Shown here one piece after another: positions 19,496-27,546 of a stretch of 64,000 nucleotides of DNA. Where the stretch lies: positions 1 through 64,000 of the forward strand of contig NZ_JMCG01000002.1 in the NCBI RefSeq assembly GCF_000764325.1, given 5' to 3'. This stretch comes from Vibrio navarrensis. GTDB taxonomy: Bacteria; Pseudomonadota; Gammaproteobacteria; Enterobacterales; Vibrionaceae. The notes beneath the pieces are model-generated. The model was not told where the DNA came from and made no database searches. It saw only the letters and a program-made list of their open reading frames with translations. A program made the position numbers and the translations under genes. Numbering within the stretch: the stretch's first letter is position 1; each line of letters starts with the position of its first letter.

Positions 19496-20071
19496 TGTGC
19501 ATTTTTGCCAGTTGTACTCCATTTGACGAGCAACCAACTCCGCATGACTTTGACTATGAAACTTCGATACTAAGAATAAGCTCATATCAATGCCCGCTGA
19601 TATGCCGCCCGACGTCGTGTACTTGCCGGTTGTTACCCAACGCTGCTCTTCCACAACGACTAAATCAGAAAACCGTTGTCTCAACTCTTGAGTGTCCTCC
19701 CAATGGGTGATAACAGAAAGTCCTTTCAGCAAGCCCGCATTAGCTAATAGGAATGCGCCGGTACAAACTGATGCAATATGCTTAGCGTGCTTGTCCACTG
19801 ACACAATCCAGTGCAGCACATTTGTCTTATTCATTTCGTTCGTATGGACACCGCCAACAACGATTAAAAGGTCAATTTGAGGATGATTCTGAAACGAATA
19901 ATCGGGTAAAACAGTAAAACCACCTCTGGCTTTCACTGGCTCCAACTTTTCTGAAACTAAAAATACATTCCAGTTTTCAACACCTAACCGTCTAGCTGTG
20001 CTGAAAACTTCGAAAGGCCCTGAGAAGTCGAGAACCTCGGCTTCATCGTAAATATAAATCCCAATGTTCAT
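19493..20071 (-). CDS. DJ-1/PfpI family (class I glutamine-amidotransferase-like) protein, cassette gene
   Basis: From the ATG at 20071 (ribosome site AAGGAGG) the protein is 192 aa: MNIGIYIYDEAEVLDFSGPFEVF at the N terminus, IDLLIVVGGVHTNEM in the middle, and the nucleophile elbow SVCTGAFLLANAGLL, whose Cys is at about residue 103, followed by THW. This is the DJ-1/PfpI domain found at the N terminus of FtrA/GlxA-type AraC regulators, but the helix-turn-helix part is absent, so it stands alone. Possible roles are isonitrile hydratase-like, glyoxalase-like or chaperone-like; sequence does not decide. The gene is the only one of its cassette, and its stop overlaps attC 37. Confidence 0.9.
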   Translation of the reverse strand: MNIGIYIYDEAEVLDFSGPFEVFSTARRLGVENWNVFLVSEKLEPVKARGGFTVLPDYSFQNHPQIDLLIVVGGVHTNEMNKTNVLHWIVSVDKHAKHIASVCTGAFLLANAGLLKGLSVITHWEDTQELRQRFSDLVVVEEQRWVTTGKYTTSGGISAGIDMSLFLVSKFHSQSHAELVARQMEYNWQKCT

Positions 20072-20087
20072 TTTGCCTCCTTGCACA

Positions 20088-20207
20088 TAACGCCCTGCTA
20101 AGGGGTGAGCAATGCACTGCTAAAGCTACCGCACGCCGCCTTAATCACAAAACCCACCGCATGCTGAAAATGCCACGCACTGCGAATCCCGCTTAAGCAG
20201 TTTGTTA
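20088..20207 (-). repeat. attC 38 (type A)
   Basis: Type A palindromic site closing ORF-poor body 20208-20555. Confidence 0.9.
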
Positions 20208-21041
20208 GCTTAAATTTCAGCATCTTAGATTTACCAAGCCTAAGATTAACCTGATTTGAAAAGCCGGAAAACCACTTGAGTTTTGAAACCTGCATTGACT
20301 CAAACTTTGTTGCCTTTCATGCGATTTGAAAACCCGAAAATTTTGATAGATCACTTTCGGGAAACTCAAAGCGAAAGCAAAACTTCCAAAGCGACTTTGC
20401 GGCAAACTGGCTAACCTCGCGCAGTCCCAAAATTCAATTGAGGCAACAACTCGAAAATCGCGTTGGCAAACAATACTGATTTGCCGATAAACCTGAACGA
20501 ATTGCCAAAGGAAGAAAGAAAAAACCACAAACAACTGATTTTTAATGTTTTAAGCTAACGCCCTGCTAAGGGGTGAGCAATGCACTACAAACACTACCGC
20601 ACACCGCCTTAATCACAAAACTCACCGCATGCTGAAAATGCCAAGCATTGCGAATCCCGCTTAAGCAGTTTGTTAGCTTAAATTTCAGCACCTTAGATTG
20701 ATCAAACCTGAGATTAACTTGATTTAGAAAACTGGTAAACCACTTGAGCTTTAAAACCCGGAATGACTCAAGCTTTGTAACCGTTCACTTGCTTTGTAAC
20801 CGTTCACTTGCTTTGAAACCAGTAAATTTTGAGAAATAACTTTCGGAAAACTCAAAGCGAAAACTGAACTGCCAAAGCGACTTTGCGCCAAAGAGACTAA
20901 CCTCGCGCAATTCCAAAACTCCATTGAGGCAACTACTCAAAACTTGCGTTGGCAAACAATGCTGATTTGCCGAAGAATCTGAGCGAATTGCCAAGGGAAG
21001 AAAGAAAAGACCACAACCAATTGATTTTATTTGTTTTAAGC
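20208..21041 (-). other. Two family-A ORF-poor cassette bodies with attC 39
   Basis: Bodies 20208-20555 and 20676-21041. The second has a fresh 19-bp tandem duplication around 20771-20809 (gctttgtaaccgttcactt twice). No gene supported. Confidence 0.65.
20556..20675 (-). repeat. attC 39 (type A)
   Basis: Type A palindromic site closing ORF-poor body 20676-21041. Confidence 0.9.
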
Positions 21042-21161
21042 TAACGCCCTGCTAAGGGGTGAGCAATGCACTGCGAAAGCTACCGCACACCAACTTAATC
21101 ACAAAACCCACCGCATGCTGAAAATGCCACGCATTGCGAATCCCTCTTAAGCAGTTTGTTA
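21042..21161 (-). repeat. attC 40 (type A)
   Basis: Type A site, but here closing a gene-bearing cassette (21163-21444). Confidence 0.9.
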
Positions 21162-21162
21162 G

Positions 21163-21444
21163 CTATTTTTTCTCAGTAATTGATTTGAATGATTCAAAAA
21201 TGAATGTCGCCAACCCACCTGAAGCACTTGAATTTGCATAATCTTCTAAAGGCTGACAGAAATTTAATTTGAACTTCTCAATCGCTTCTTCTGGAGTGGG
21301 AGCTTGTATCGTATCACCGTCTACTTCAAGCCCCGAACTCAAGAGTTCTTTCTTTTCAAAAAGATAAGTTTCTGAGTCCATATTCAGATAAGTAAACTCA
21401 CCACGATTTGAATTTGGTTTACAGAAAAATTGATATTTTGGCAT
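21163..21444 (-). CDS. Hypothetical protein, cassette gene
   Basis: This 93-residue soluble protein begins MPKYQFFCKPNSNRGEFTYL, is rich in acidic residues in the middle (TPEEAIEKF), and ends ESFKSITEKK. There is no signal peptide or membrane helix and I recognise no family. An AAGGAA ribosome site lies about 10 nt before the ATG. The stop abuts attC 40. The coding assignment rests on position, ribosome site and a reasonable amino-acid composition. Confidence 0.75.
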   Translation of the reverse strand: MPKYQFFCKPNSNRGEFTYLNMDSETYLFEKKELLSSGLEVDGDTIQAPTPEEAIEKFKLNFCQPLEDYANSSASGGLATFIFESFKSITEKK

Positions 21445-21478
21445 CTTGAATTTCCTTACTGCTGAATAAAATAATAGC

Positions 21479-21598
21479 TAACGCCGCGTTAAGGGGCAGC
21501 CAACGCTACTACCAAGCTTCCGCATAACGCCGTAATCACCAAAACCAACGCATAGTAAAAATGCCACGCGTTGGCTGTCCCTCTTGAACGCCTTGTTA
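21479..21598 (-). repeat. attC 41 (mixed type)
   Basis: gccgcgttaaggggcagcc with arms ccaacgcta / cgcgttggctgtccc. It is the site of toxin-antitoxin cassette 2, so this pair is carried on a different attC type from its twin. Confidence 0.9.
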
Positions 21599-21655
21599 TA
21601 CCGTTCTTATAGCGCTAGAATGACCTTTATAAAGACCACTTAAAGGACTCAATAA

Positions 21656-21904
21656 ATGACCGCTAGAATCTTAGCCGATGTAGCTGCAAGTATTACTGAA
21701 TTAAAAGCTAATCCTATGAAAGTTGCAACAAGTGCATATGGTGAGCCTGTCGCTGTACTTAACCGAAACGAACCAGCCTTTTACTGTGTTCCAGCAAAAG
21801 CATACGAAATGATGATGGATCGACTCGATGATCTCGAACTATTAGCTATTGCAAGAGAACGAGAGTCTGAAGAAAGCATTTCGGTAAACATCGATGACCT
21901 ATAA
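21656..21904 (+). CDS. Phd/YefM-type antitoxin of TA pair 2
   Basis: This 82-residue antitoxin differs from the one at 18838 by only a few residues (MTARIL, AKAYE, DDLELLAIARERESEES), while many silent sites differ. A clear AAAGGAC ribosome site precedes the ATG. Orientation is again opposite to the cassette sense, implying its own promoter in 21599-21655. Both 5' regions share a cttaa(a/g)(a/g)ga stretch. Confidence 0.93.
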   Translation: MTARILADVAASITELKANPMKVATSAYGEPVAVLNRNEPAFYCVPAKAYEMMMDRLDDLELLAIARERESEESISVNIDDL

Positions 21905-22184
21905 ACTTGATTTCAAAAAGAGCGCCTTAAAAGAATGGAAAAAACTTGGCTCTACACTACAACAGCAATTTAAAAAGAAACTCATTGAGCGCTTAGAAAA
22001 CCCACATGTACCAGCATCAAAACTCTCTGGCGCTGATAATATGTATAAAATAAAACTACGTCAGTCTGGCTATCGTCTTGTTTACCAAGTAAAAGATGAC
22101 GTTATCGTGGTAACAGTCTTAGCAGTTGGAAAACGAGAGCGAAGTGATGTTTACCGTAGCGCAATGAAACGATTAGATGACTGA
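21894..22184 (+). CDS. RelE/ParE-superfamily toxin of TA pair 2
   Basis: This 96-residue toxin is nearly identical to the one at 19076 (differences include LENPH, VYQVKDDVIVV, RSAMKR). The start lies inside the antitoxin gene with an 11-nt overlap. Cross-neutralisation between the two pairs is likely at this level of identity, though that is inference. Confidence 0.93.
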   Translation: MTYKLDFKKSALKEWKKLGSTLQQQFKKKLIERLENPHVPASKLSGADNMYKIKLRQSGYRLVYQVKDDVIVVTVLAVGKRERSDVYRSAMKRLDD

Positions 22185-22222
22185 TTAATGTACCAATTAA
22201 TGCCTCTTTTTTCGGCAAGGTA

Positions 22223-22342
22223 TAACGCCCGGTTAAGGGGCAACCAACGCTACTACCAACTTTCCGCATAACACCGTAATCACAAAAACCAACGCATAAT
22301 AAAAATGCCACGCGTTGGTTGTCCCTCTTGAACCGTTTGTTA
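22223..22342 (-). repeat. attC 42 (type B)
   Basis: Type B-like site (cccggttaaggggcaacc / cgcgttggttgtccc) closing the lipoprotein cassette. Confidence 0.9.
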
Positions 22343-22345
22343 TGT

Positions 22346-23107
22346 TTATTTGCCAGCATACTTACTTACAAATTTTGCTTCTGCATATGGCACACTATGA
22401 TCATAAATTTTATTCGTGTTAAAAAATTTAACACCCGTCACTGTTACATCACAAAAAATAGCATGTGCATATTCATGACCAAGAGGAACTTTCATCTTTT
22501 TAGCTTCTCCTGAATCTTGAGTCGATATACATTTGTCTACTTGATACGTAACAAATCCATTTAAAACTCTATTTTTATTATTTTCTATAATTTCCATTGC
22601 TTGTTCTGGTGTAGCATCAAAAACCCATCCACGCATATCAGCACGAACTATAATTTTAAACCAACCAGGAGTATTAGGATTAGATGAGCCTGAATAATTA
22701 TTCCAATATGTTTCAATAGTACCAATTCCATCCTGCGCAACCAAATTGAAGTACTTTTCTTCCTTATCGTACTCATATAATTTAACATCATAAAACGTGC
22801 TATAACTATTTACTTTAACCTTATGTTTAATATCATCTTTTACTTTATTAATAAAGTCATCAAATTCAAAGCCTGATTCTTTTCTAGACTCAAACTCCTT
22901 CCTTAAAACTGAATAAGAATTTATATACCAATGAACTCTTTCATCTGTGATTGCATTCATAGCCAAATAGTCATTCAGCAAATGGTCAAAACTAAACTTT
23001 TCATGTGATGAAATCCCACTGTTAGGTATAGTTTCATAAATTTCCGAGTTGGTAGATTTACACCCAAACATAATCACCAAATAAAAAAACAAAATATACA
23101 CTCTCAT
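22346..23107 (-). CDS. Putative lipoprotein, cassette gene
   Basis: From the ATG at 23107 (GGAG ribosome site) the protein is 253 aa. The first 15 residues (MRVYILFFYLVIMFG) are a hydrophobic signal followed by CKSTNS, a lipobox-like Cys for lipid attachment. The rest is a long acidic domain with FYDVKLYEYDKEEKYF and a C-terminal section reading PLGHEYAHAIFCDVTVTGV. GHEYAHAI resembles HExxH only superficially. The gene is markedly AT-rich against the chromosomal genes, as expected of a captured cassette gene. No family recognised. Confidence 0.75.
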   Translation of the reverse strand: MRVYILFFYLVIMFGCKSTNSEIYETIPNSGISSHEKFSFDHLLNDYLAMNAITDERVHWYINSYSVLRKEFESRKESGFEFDDFINKVKDDIKHKVKVNSYSTFYDVKLYEYDKEEKYFNLVAQDGIGTIETYWNNYSGSSNPNTPGWFKIIVRADMRGWVFDATPEQAMEIIENNKNRVLNGFVTYQVDKCISTQDSGEAKKMKVPLGHEYAHAIFCDVTVTGVKFFNTNKIYDHSVPYAEAKFVSKYAGK

Positions 23108-23142
23108 AATTACTCCATGGGAACTAAGAATTTCTATAAACA

Positions 23143-23263
23143 TAACGCCCTGCTAAGGGGTGAGCAATGCACTACGAAAGCTACCGCACACCGCCTTAAT
23201 CACGAAAACCCAATGCATGCTGAAAATGCCACGCATTGCGAATCCCTCTTAAGCAGTTTGTTA
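23143..23263 (-). repeat. attC 43 (type A)
   Basis: Type A palindromic site closing ORF-poor body 23264-23614. Confidence 0.9.
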
Positions 23264-24081
23264 GCTTAAATTTCAGCACCTTAGGTTTACCAAAACTGAG
23301 ACTAACCCGATTTGGAAAACTGGCAAACCACCTGAGTTTTAAAACCCGAATAGGCTCAAACTTTGTGGCCTTTAATGCGCATTGAAAACCAGTAAATTTT
23401 GAGAACTCATTTTCGGAAAACTCCTCAAAGCGAAAGCAAAACTTCCAAAGCGACTTTGCACCAAATTTGCTAACCTCGCGCAATCCCAAAGCTCAATTGA
23501 GGCAACAGCTCAAAACTCGCGTTGGCAAACAATGCTAATTTGCCGAGAAACCAAAACGAACTGCCAATGGAAGAAAGAACAAGCAGCAAACAATTGATTT
23601 TAATTGTTTTAAGCTAACGCCCTGCTAAGGGGTGAGCAATGCACTACGAAAGCTACCGCACACCGCCTTAATCACAAAACTCACCGCATGCTGAAAATGC
23701 CACGCATTGCGAATCCCGCTTAAGCAGTTTGTTAGCTTAAATTTCAGCACCTTAGATTTACCAAGCCTGAGATTAACCTGATTTGGGTTCCTAACAAACA
23801 ACCAGAGTTTTAATACCCGAAATGACTCAAACTTTGTGGCATTTCATGCGATTTAAAAACCCGAAAATTTTGATAAATCACTTTCGGGAAACTCAAAGCG
23901 AAAGCAAAACTTCCAAAGCGACTTTGCGGCAAACCTACTGACCTCGCGCAATCCCAAAATTCAATTGAGGCAACTTCTCAAGACTTGCGTTGGCAAACAA
24001 TGCTGATTTGCCGAAAACCTGAACGAATTGTCAAAGGAAGAAAGAAAAAACCACAAACAACTGATTTTTAATGTTTTAAGC
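23264..24081 (-). other. Two family-A ORF-poor cassette bodies with attC 44
   Basis: Bodies 23264-23614 and 23735-24081. The second is near-identical to 10093-10440 over about 300 bp, including the unusual block gatttgggttcctaacaaac. No gene supported. Confidence 0.65.
23615..23734 (-). repeat. attC 44 (type A)
   Basis: Type A palindromic site closing ORF-poor body 23735-24081. Confidence 0.9.
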
Positions 24082-24136
24082 TAACGCCGCGTTAAGGGGC
24101 GCAGGCACGCAATACAAAAGTTACCGCATGACAACT
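24082..24136 (-). repeat. Truncated attC 45 (type D), cut by IS66
   Basis: The first 55 bp match type D attC (as at 3903 and 14008) up to gttaccgcatgacaact, then stop abruptly at the IS66 end. The other half of the palindrome is gone, so the site should not recombine. Confidence 0.88.
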
Positions 24137-24169
24137 GTATCCGCCCCATGAACCCACGGGGCGATATTG

Positions 24170-25702
24170 TTAGTGTTTGAAGTTCCAAGGCAGGAGTGCA
24201 TCGATATCTGGTTCTGCTTTCGCTAACTCCTGCATGCACTTGACTATGTAGTCGTAAAGGATAAGGCCGTTGGCTTTCGCTGTCTCGACGATACTGTAAA
24301 GCATCGCGCTCGCTTCCGCTCCATTGGGATTGGTCGAGAAGAGCCAGTTCTTTCTCCCAATAACCAGCGGTTTTATTGCGCGTTCAGCACGGTTATTGTC
24401 TATCGATAAGTGACCGTCATCGATATAGCGAATGAGCTTCGGCCACTGACCGAGCGTGTATTTTATCGCTTTACCCAGCGGGCTAGACTCAAGCACTTTC
24501 TGAGTTGTCATCCATTCATAAAGCTCATCCAGTATCGGCTTAGCATGCTCTTGGCGCTCTGCTTTCCGTTTTTCGGCACTGGCACCTTTTAAGCGGGATT
24601 CTATCCCATAGAGTTTCTGGATTTTGGCCAGCGCTTTATCCGCTTTGCCTGACTTACCTTTGCCTTGAAGCTTTTTCGCGTCCATGAACTTGCGCCGAGC
24701 ATGCGCAAAGCAACCGACATTGGTGACTCGATGAAGCCCATCATAAACACCATAGCCATCGGTTTGCAGATACCCATCATAGTCGCCCAAGAAGGCAACA
24801 GGGCACGACCTCGCGCGACTGTTTTGATAGTCATACAAGACGATATTTTTTACATTGGGCAGTGCGGCATCTGGCGAGTCCGCGCCCGAGCAGTAGAGCC
24901 ACATGTAACACTGTTTATCTTCTTTGAGGACATTGAGCGGCGTTTCATCCGCCTGAATCACCATTTGCTCAAGTAGGTGCGCTTTCAAGGCCGCATAAAG
25001 TGGAGCGAACTTCTCACTGACTTGGATAATCCACCTTGCCATGGTGGTGCGCGAGAGTTCGATACCCGACTGGGTAAACAACGACTCTTGTCGATAAAGT
25101 GGCATCGCGTATTGGTATTTGCCGAGGATGATATTGGCCAACAAGCTTTCTGTAGCGAAGCTTTTAGGGATAATACTTTGCGGCGCTGGCTTTTGAACGA
25201 TGCGGCTGTTGTCCTGAGTTTGCTCGCATTGGCGGCAAGCATATTTAGGACGAACATATTCCAACACTTTGAGTACCGCTGGCGTGAACTCAAGTTTCTC
25301 GCTACGGTCTTCACCGATTTTATGCAGGTGATGTTGGCAGCAAGTGCACTGCTTTTCATCGTCGTCTAAATCAAGTTCGATAACCTCACGAGGCAAGCTC
25401 TTTGGCAGGGGCTGACGTTTGCCGCGTTTCTTCATTGTGGTGGTCGTTGTGACAACATCAACCTCTTCTTCCTTAGCAGCTTCACACTCCGCTTCGTTGA
25501 AGAGGTCACCTTGGGATTCATTGTAAGGCTTTAACGCCTCTGAGCGTTTAGCGAACTGACGGTCGAAGGCAAGCTTGAGCTGTTCAAGTAGGGATTGACG
25601 CTCTTGTTGCCACTCATTTTTCTCCGACATCAGCACTTTCACCATCGCTTGTAGCTCGGCAACATCTTGGCTTTCTGGGTTGATATTTAGCGTCTTTTTC
25701 AT
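24170..25702 (-). CDS. tnpC: IS66 family transposase TnpC
   Basis: This 510-residue DDE transposase is of normal IS66 length. Order of parts: an N-terminal leucine-zipper-like coiled coil (about 10-45), a basic linker with KKRGKRQPLP, a zinc-finger region CTCCQHHLHKIG...CRQC (about 118-160), and the DDE core. Acidic catalytic candidates are the D of QADETPLNV, the D of LQTDGYGVYDG and the E of NNRAERAIKPL. It is the last gene of the element, 59 nt after tnpB. It looks intact and probably functional. Confidence 0.96.
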   Translation of the reverse strand: MKKTLNINPESQDVAELQAMVKVLMSEKNEWQQERQSLLEQLKLAFDRQFAKRSEALKPYNESQGDLFNEAECEAAKEEEVDVVTTTTTMKKRGKRQPLPKSLPREVIELDLDDDEKQCTCCQHHLHKIGEDRSEKLEFTPAVLKVLEYVRPKYACRQCEQTQDNSRIVQKPAPQSIIPKSFATESLLANIILGKYQYAMPLYRQESLFTQSGIELSRTTMARWIIQVSEKFAPLYAALKAHLLEQMVIQADETPLNVLKEDKQCYMWLYCSGADSPDAALPNVKNIVLYDYQNSRARSCPVAFLGDYDGYLQTDGYGVYDGLHRVTNVGCFAHARRKFMDAKKLQGKGKSGKADKALAKIQKLYGIESRLKGASAEKRKAERQEHAKPILDELYEWMTTQKVLESSPLGKAIKYTLGQWPKLIRYIDDGHLSIDNNRAERAIKPLVIGRKNWLFSTNPNGAEASAMLYSIVETAKANGLILYDYIVKCMQELAKAEPDIDALLPWNFKH

Positions 25703-25761
25703 GGCGTTGATTATACTAAAATCATGACGTTAACGCTTGGTGGATAAGACTTTATTATCGC

Positions 25762-26115
25762 TTAAGTCATTGTAAAATCGTTTATTTCAATGGGTTTATG
25801 GCCGATAATCGTGAAGCCAGAAAGCAGTCTATCAAGCTCGAATTGAGTTAGGGTAAACACCTCATTTTGCTCTTTGGAAGGCCACTTGTACTTGGCTTTT
25901 TCGAGGCGCTTGTACCAAAGAGCGAAGCCTGTTTTATCCCAGTACAACACTTTGACTTTATCGCGCTGTTTGTTGGTGAATAGGAACAGCGCACCACTGC
26001 CCAAGGGTAAGTCGGTGTCACTTTCGATAATCGCCGCGAGGCCGTTGATGGACTTTCTAAAATCGACGCTTTCGCGATAGAGATAGATTTCGGGAGCACT
26101 GAGCATACGTTTCAT
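25762..26115 (-). CDS. tnpB: IS66 accessory protein TnpB
   Basis: This 117-residue IS66 Orf2 protein has the family signature YLYRESVDFRKSINGLAAII, then GALFLFTNKQRDKVKVLYWDKTGFALWYKRLEK, nearly invariant in the family. It is needed together with TnpA and TnpC for transposition of IS66-type elements. The start overlaps the tnpA stop by 4 nt (translational coupling). Confidence 0.96.
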   Translation of the reverse strand: MKRMLSAPEIYLYRESVDFRKSINGLAAIIESDTDLPLGSGALFLFTNKQRDKVKVLYWDKTGFALWYKRLEKAKYKWPSKEQNEVFTLTQFELDRLLSGFTIIGHKPIEINDFTMT

Positions 26116-26432
26116 GACAGCGCACCGATAAGCTCTGCGAGATAGGTCGCTGGCGTGCCTTGTGGGATGCTCAGTTCAACATCATTGACGAGCAGGATCA
26201 TATTGGCAACGGCAACGTGAGTGGCTTGATACTTTGTGGTCTTTTCAACGACTTCTGTTTTAACAAAGCCAACCGTGTTCGGTTTTTCGCAGTGCTTTAA
26301 CTGTTGGCGCTTAGCGTAAAAAGTGGAGAGACTCAGTCCGTTACGTTCACAGAATAATCGTTGTGATAACTGGCTGGATTCATAGTGTTCGAACAGGGTT
26401 CGCCATTCTTGGTTAGTGCGTCGTTTGGCCAT
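26112..26432 (-). CDS. tnpA: IS66 accessory protein TnpA
   Basis: This 106-residue IS66 Orf1 has a helix-turn-helix at its N terminus (RTNQEWRTLFEHYESSQLSQ...FCERNGLSLSTFYAKRQQL), typical of sequence-specific DNA binding to the IS ends. The C-terminal part (MILLVNDVELSIPQGTPATYLAELI) is the usual tail. It is the first gene of the IS66 operon. Confidence 0.94.
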   Translation of the reverse strand: MAKRRTNQEWRTLFEHYESSQLSQRLFCERNGLSLSTFYAKRQQLKHCEKPNTVGFVKTEVVEKTTKYQATHVAVANMILLVNDVELSIPQGTPATYLAELIGALS

Positions 26433-26511
26433 TTCAAATCTCCTTTGGGTTGGAGGTTTGATCTTATTATTCGGGCTAGACGATTAGAATGCGGGGTTTA
26501 TGATGCGCTTA

Positions 26512-26847
26512 CACCTTAGATTTACCAAGCCTGAGATTTACTCGATTTAGGAAACCGGCAAACCACTTAGGTTTTAAAACCCAAATTGGCTCAAACTATG
26601 TGGAATTTCATGCAATTTGAAAACCCGAAAATTTTAATAAATCATTTTCGGAAAACTCAGTGCGAACACAAAACTTCCAAAGCGACTTTGCGCCAAACTG
26701 GCTAACCTCGCGCAACCCCAAAACTCAATTGAGGCAAGCGCTCAAAACTCGCATTGGCAAACAATGCTGATTTGCCGAAAAACCTGAACGAATGGTCAAG
26801 GGCAGAAAGAAAAGACCACAACCAGTTGATTTTATTTGTTTTAAGCT
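26512..26847 (-). other. Truncated first cassette, exact copy of 11041-11376
   Basis: Family-A body identical base for base to 11041-11376 (the match runs on to taacgc, 341 bp in total). Its attC side was lost at the IS66 end. As it ends in aagctaacgc next to non-cassette DNA, it is the attI-proximal cassette of the array as it now stands. Confidence 0.85.
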
Positions 26848-26900
26848 AACGCTTTCTAAACTACAAAATATCTCACAATCTACCATTGAAGTGTCGTGTT
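26838..26900 (-). other. Boundary of cassette array, candidate attI half-site
   Basis: In cassette sense the junction reads AGTTTAGAAAGCGTTAGCTT. The GTTAGCT matches the core GTTRRRY, and everything to its right differs from all cassettes. This fits an attI-cassette junction, but no integrase gene adjoins it. The attI identity is inference. Confidence 0.5.
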
Positions 26901-27099
26901 TGTATGAAAACAATCGTATAGAAAAAAAATAAAACTATCTAGAACAATCTGTTAGTGTTGGAGGATTGCTCACATCGAAAATTAGACTGCGAAACGTTGT
27001 CTAGTTGGTGGTTCTCTCGATATTAGCTTGAGGAGACCTGTCGCCAAACAATGCGTATAATCTTTAGGCTGTGAAGAATAACAAGATTGTGGCTTTATC
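26901..27099. other. Non-coding stretch beyond the array
   Basis: No ORF with support on either strand and no cassette similarity. The AT-rich segment just after the array gives way to chromosomal sequence. Confidence 0.5.
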
Positions 27100-27127
27100 A
27101 AAGGCCTAGCTTGGATGCTAGACCTTT
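27100..27127 (-). terminator. Stem-loop after small gene
   Basis: Inverted repeat aaaggcctagc / gctagaccttt with a 6-nt loop, downstream of the 43-aa gene. The U-tract is weak. Confidence 0.5.
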
Positions 27128-27175
27128 GTCAGCAGAGTGAATGCATCTATGCATTCTTTGCCATGAAACCTAGCG

Positions 27176-27307
27176 TTACAAGCCGCCTTCCTGCTGGGCT
27201 TGTTTTACTAATGCCTGACGTTGAGCTTCCTGATCTGATACCAATTGATTTTCTATTTCTTGTTCTACATCTTGTGGAACGAAAACAAAGTATTTATTAA
27301 TAGTCAT
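27176..27307 (-). CDS. Small conserved protein (43 aa)
   Basis: The short minus-strand frame encodes MTINKYFVFVPQDVEQEI followed by a Gln/Glu-rich helical tail ending QQEGGL. A GAGG ribosome site stands about 10 nt before the ATG. It lies 240 bp downstream of gnd, past a terminator. I believe similar small proteins occur in other vibrios, but I cannot check. There is no membrane helix; the charged heptad-like tail may form a short coiled coil. Function unknown. Confidence 0.65.
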   Translation of the reverse strand: MTINKYFVFVPQDVEQEIENQLVSDQEAQRQALVKQAQQEGGL

Positions 27308-27500
27308 CTTAAGAACCTCGAACTAGTTAAATTCACCTTCCCGGTAGCTAATTGTTGATACCACATGAAAAACCATTGATCCCTGTGGCAGCATAAAAAT
27401 AGTGGATGCCTAAAACAGCGTCATCCTCCATGGAATAAAATTTATAGGATGAGGTGAAAGGCGTAGAATTTTTGTTCGACTCTGCTTAGACACGAAAACA

Positions 27501-27526
27501 AAGAGATGCCACTTGGGCATCTCTTT
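27501..27526. terminator. Bidirectional terminator after gnd
   Basis: Stem aagagatgcc / ggcatctctt with 5-nt loop acttg and T-rich flanks on both strands, 21 nt past the gnd stop. Confidence 0.85.
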
Positions 27527-27546
27527 TAGCGTATTACAGATCTGGA

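Larger units (their letters stand above)
24137..26512 (-). mobile_element. IS66-family insertion sequence
   Basis: A complete three-gene IS66 element (tnpA-tnpB-tnpC, about 2.38 kb). The left end reads GTATCCGCCCCATGAACCC and the complement of the right end GTAAGCGCATCATAAACCC; these are imperfect inverted repeats starting GTA, as expected for the family. The flanking octamers (tgacaact and accttaga) do not match, so the usual 8-bp target duplication is missing. The flanks are parts of two different cassettes, pointing to an adjacent deletion or recombination after insertion. Confidence 0.93.

Noticed and set aside
22346..23107. GHEYAHAI in the putative lipoprotein as a zinc protease motif
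   Set aside because: The pattern is HEYAH, but a downstream ligand and protease context are missing, and the protein does not resemble a metalloprotease.
24410..25369. Plus-strand ORFs inside the IS66 transposase
   Set aside because: They are antisense shadows of tnpC, without ribosome sites or domains.
26901..27099. Possible intI remnant next to the array end
   Set aside because: I translated the stretch by eye and found no tyrosine-recombinase motif on either strand.
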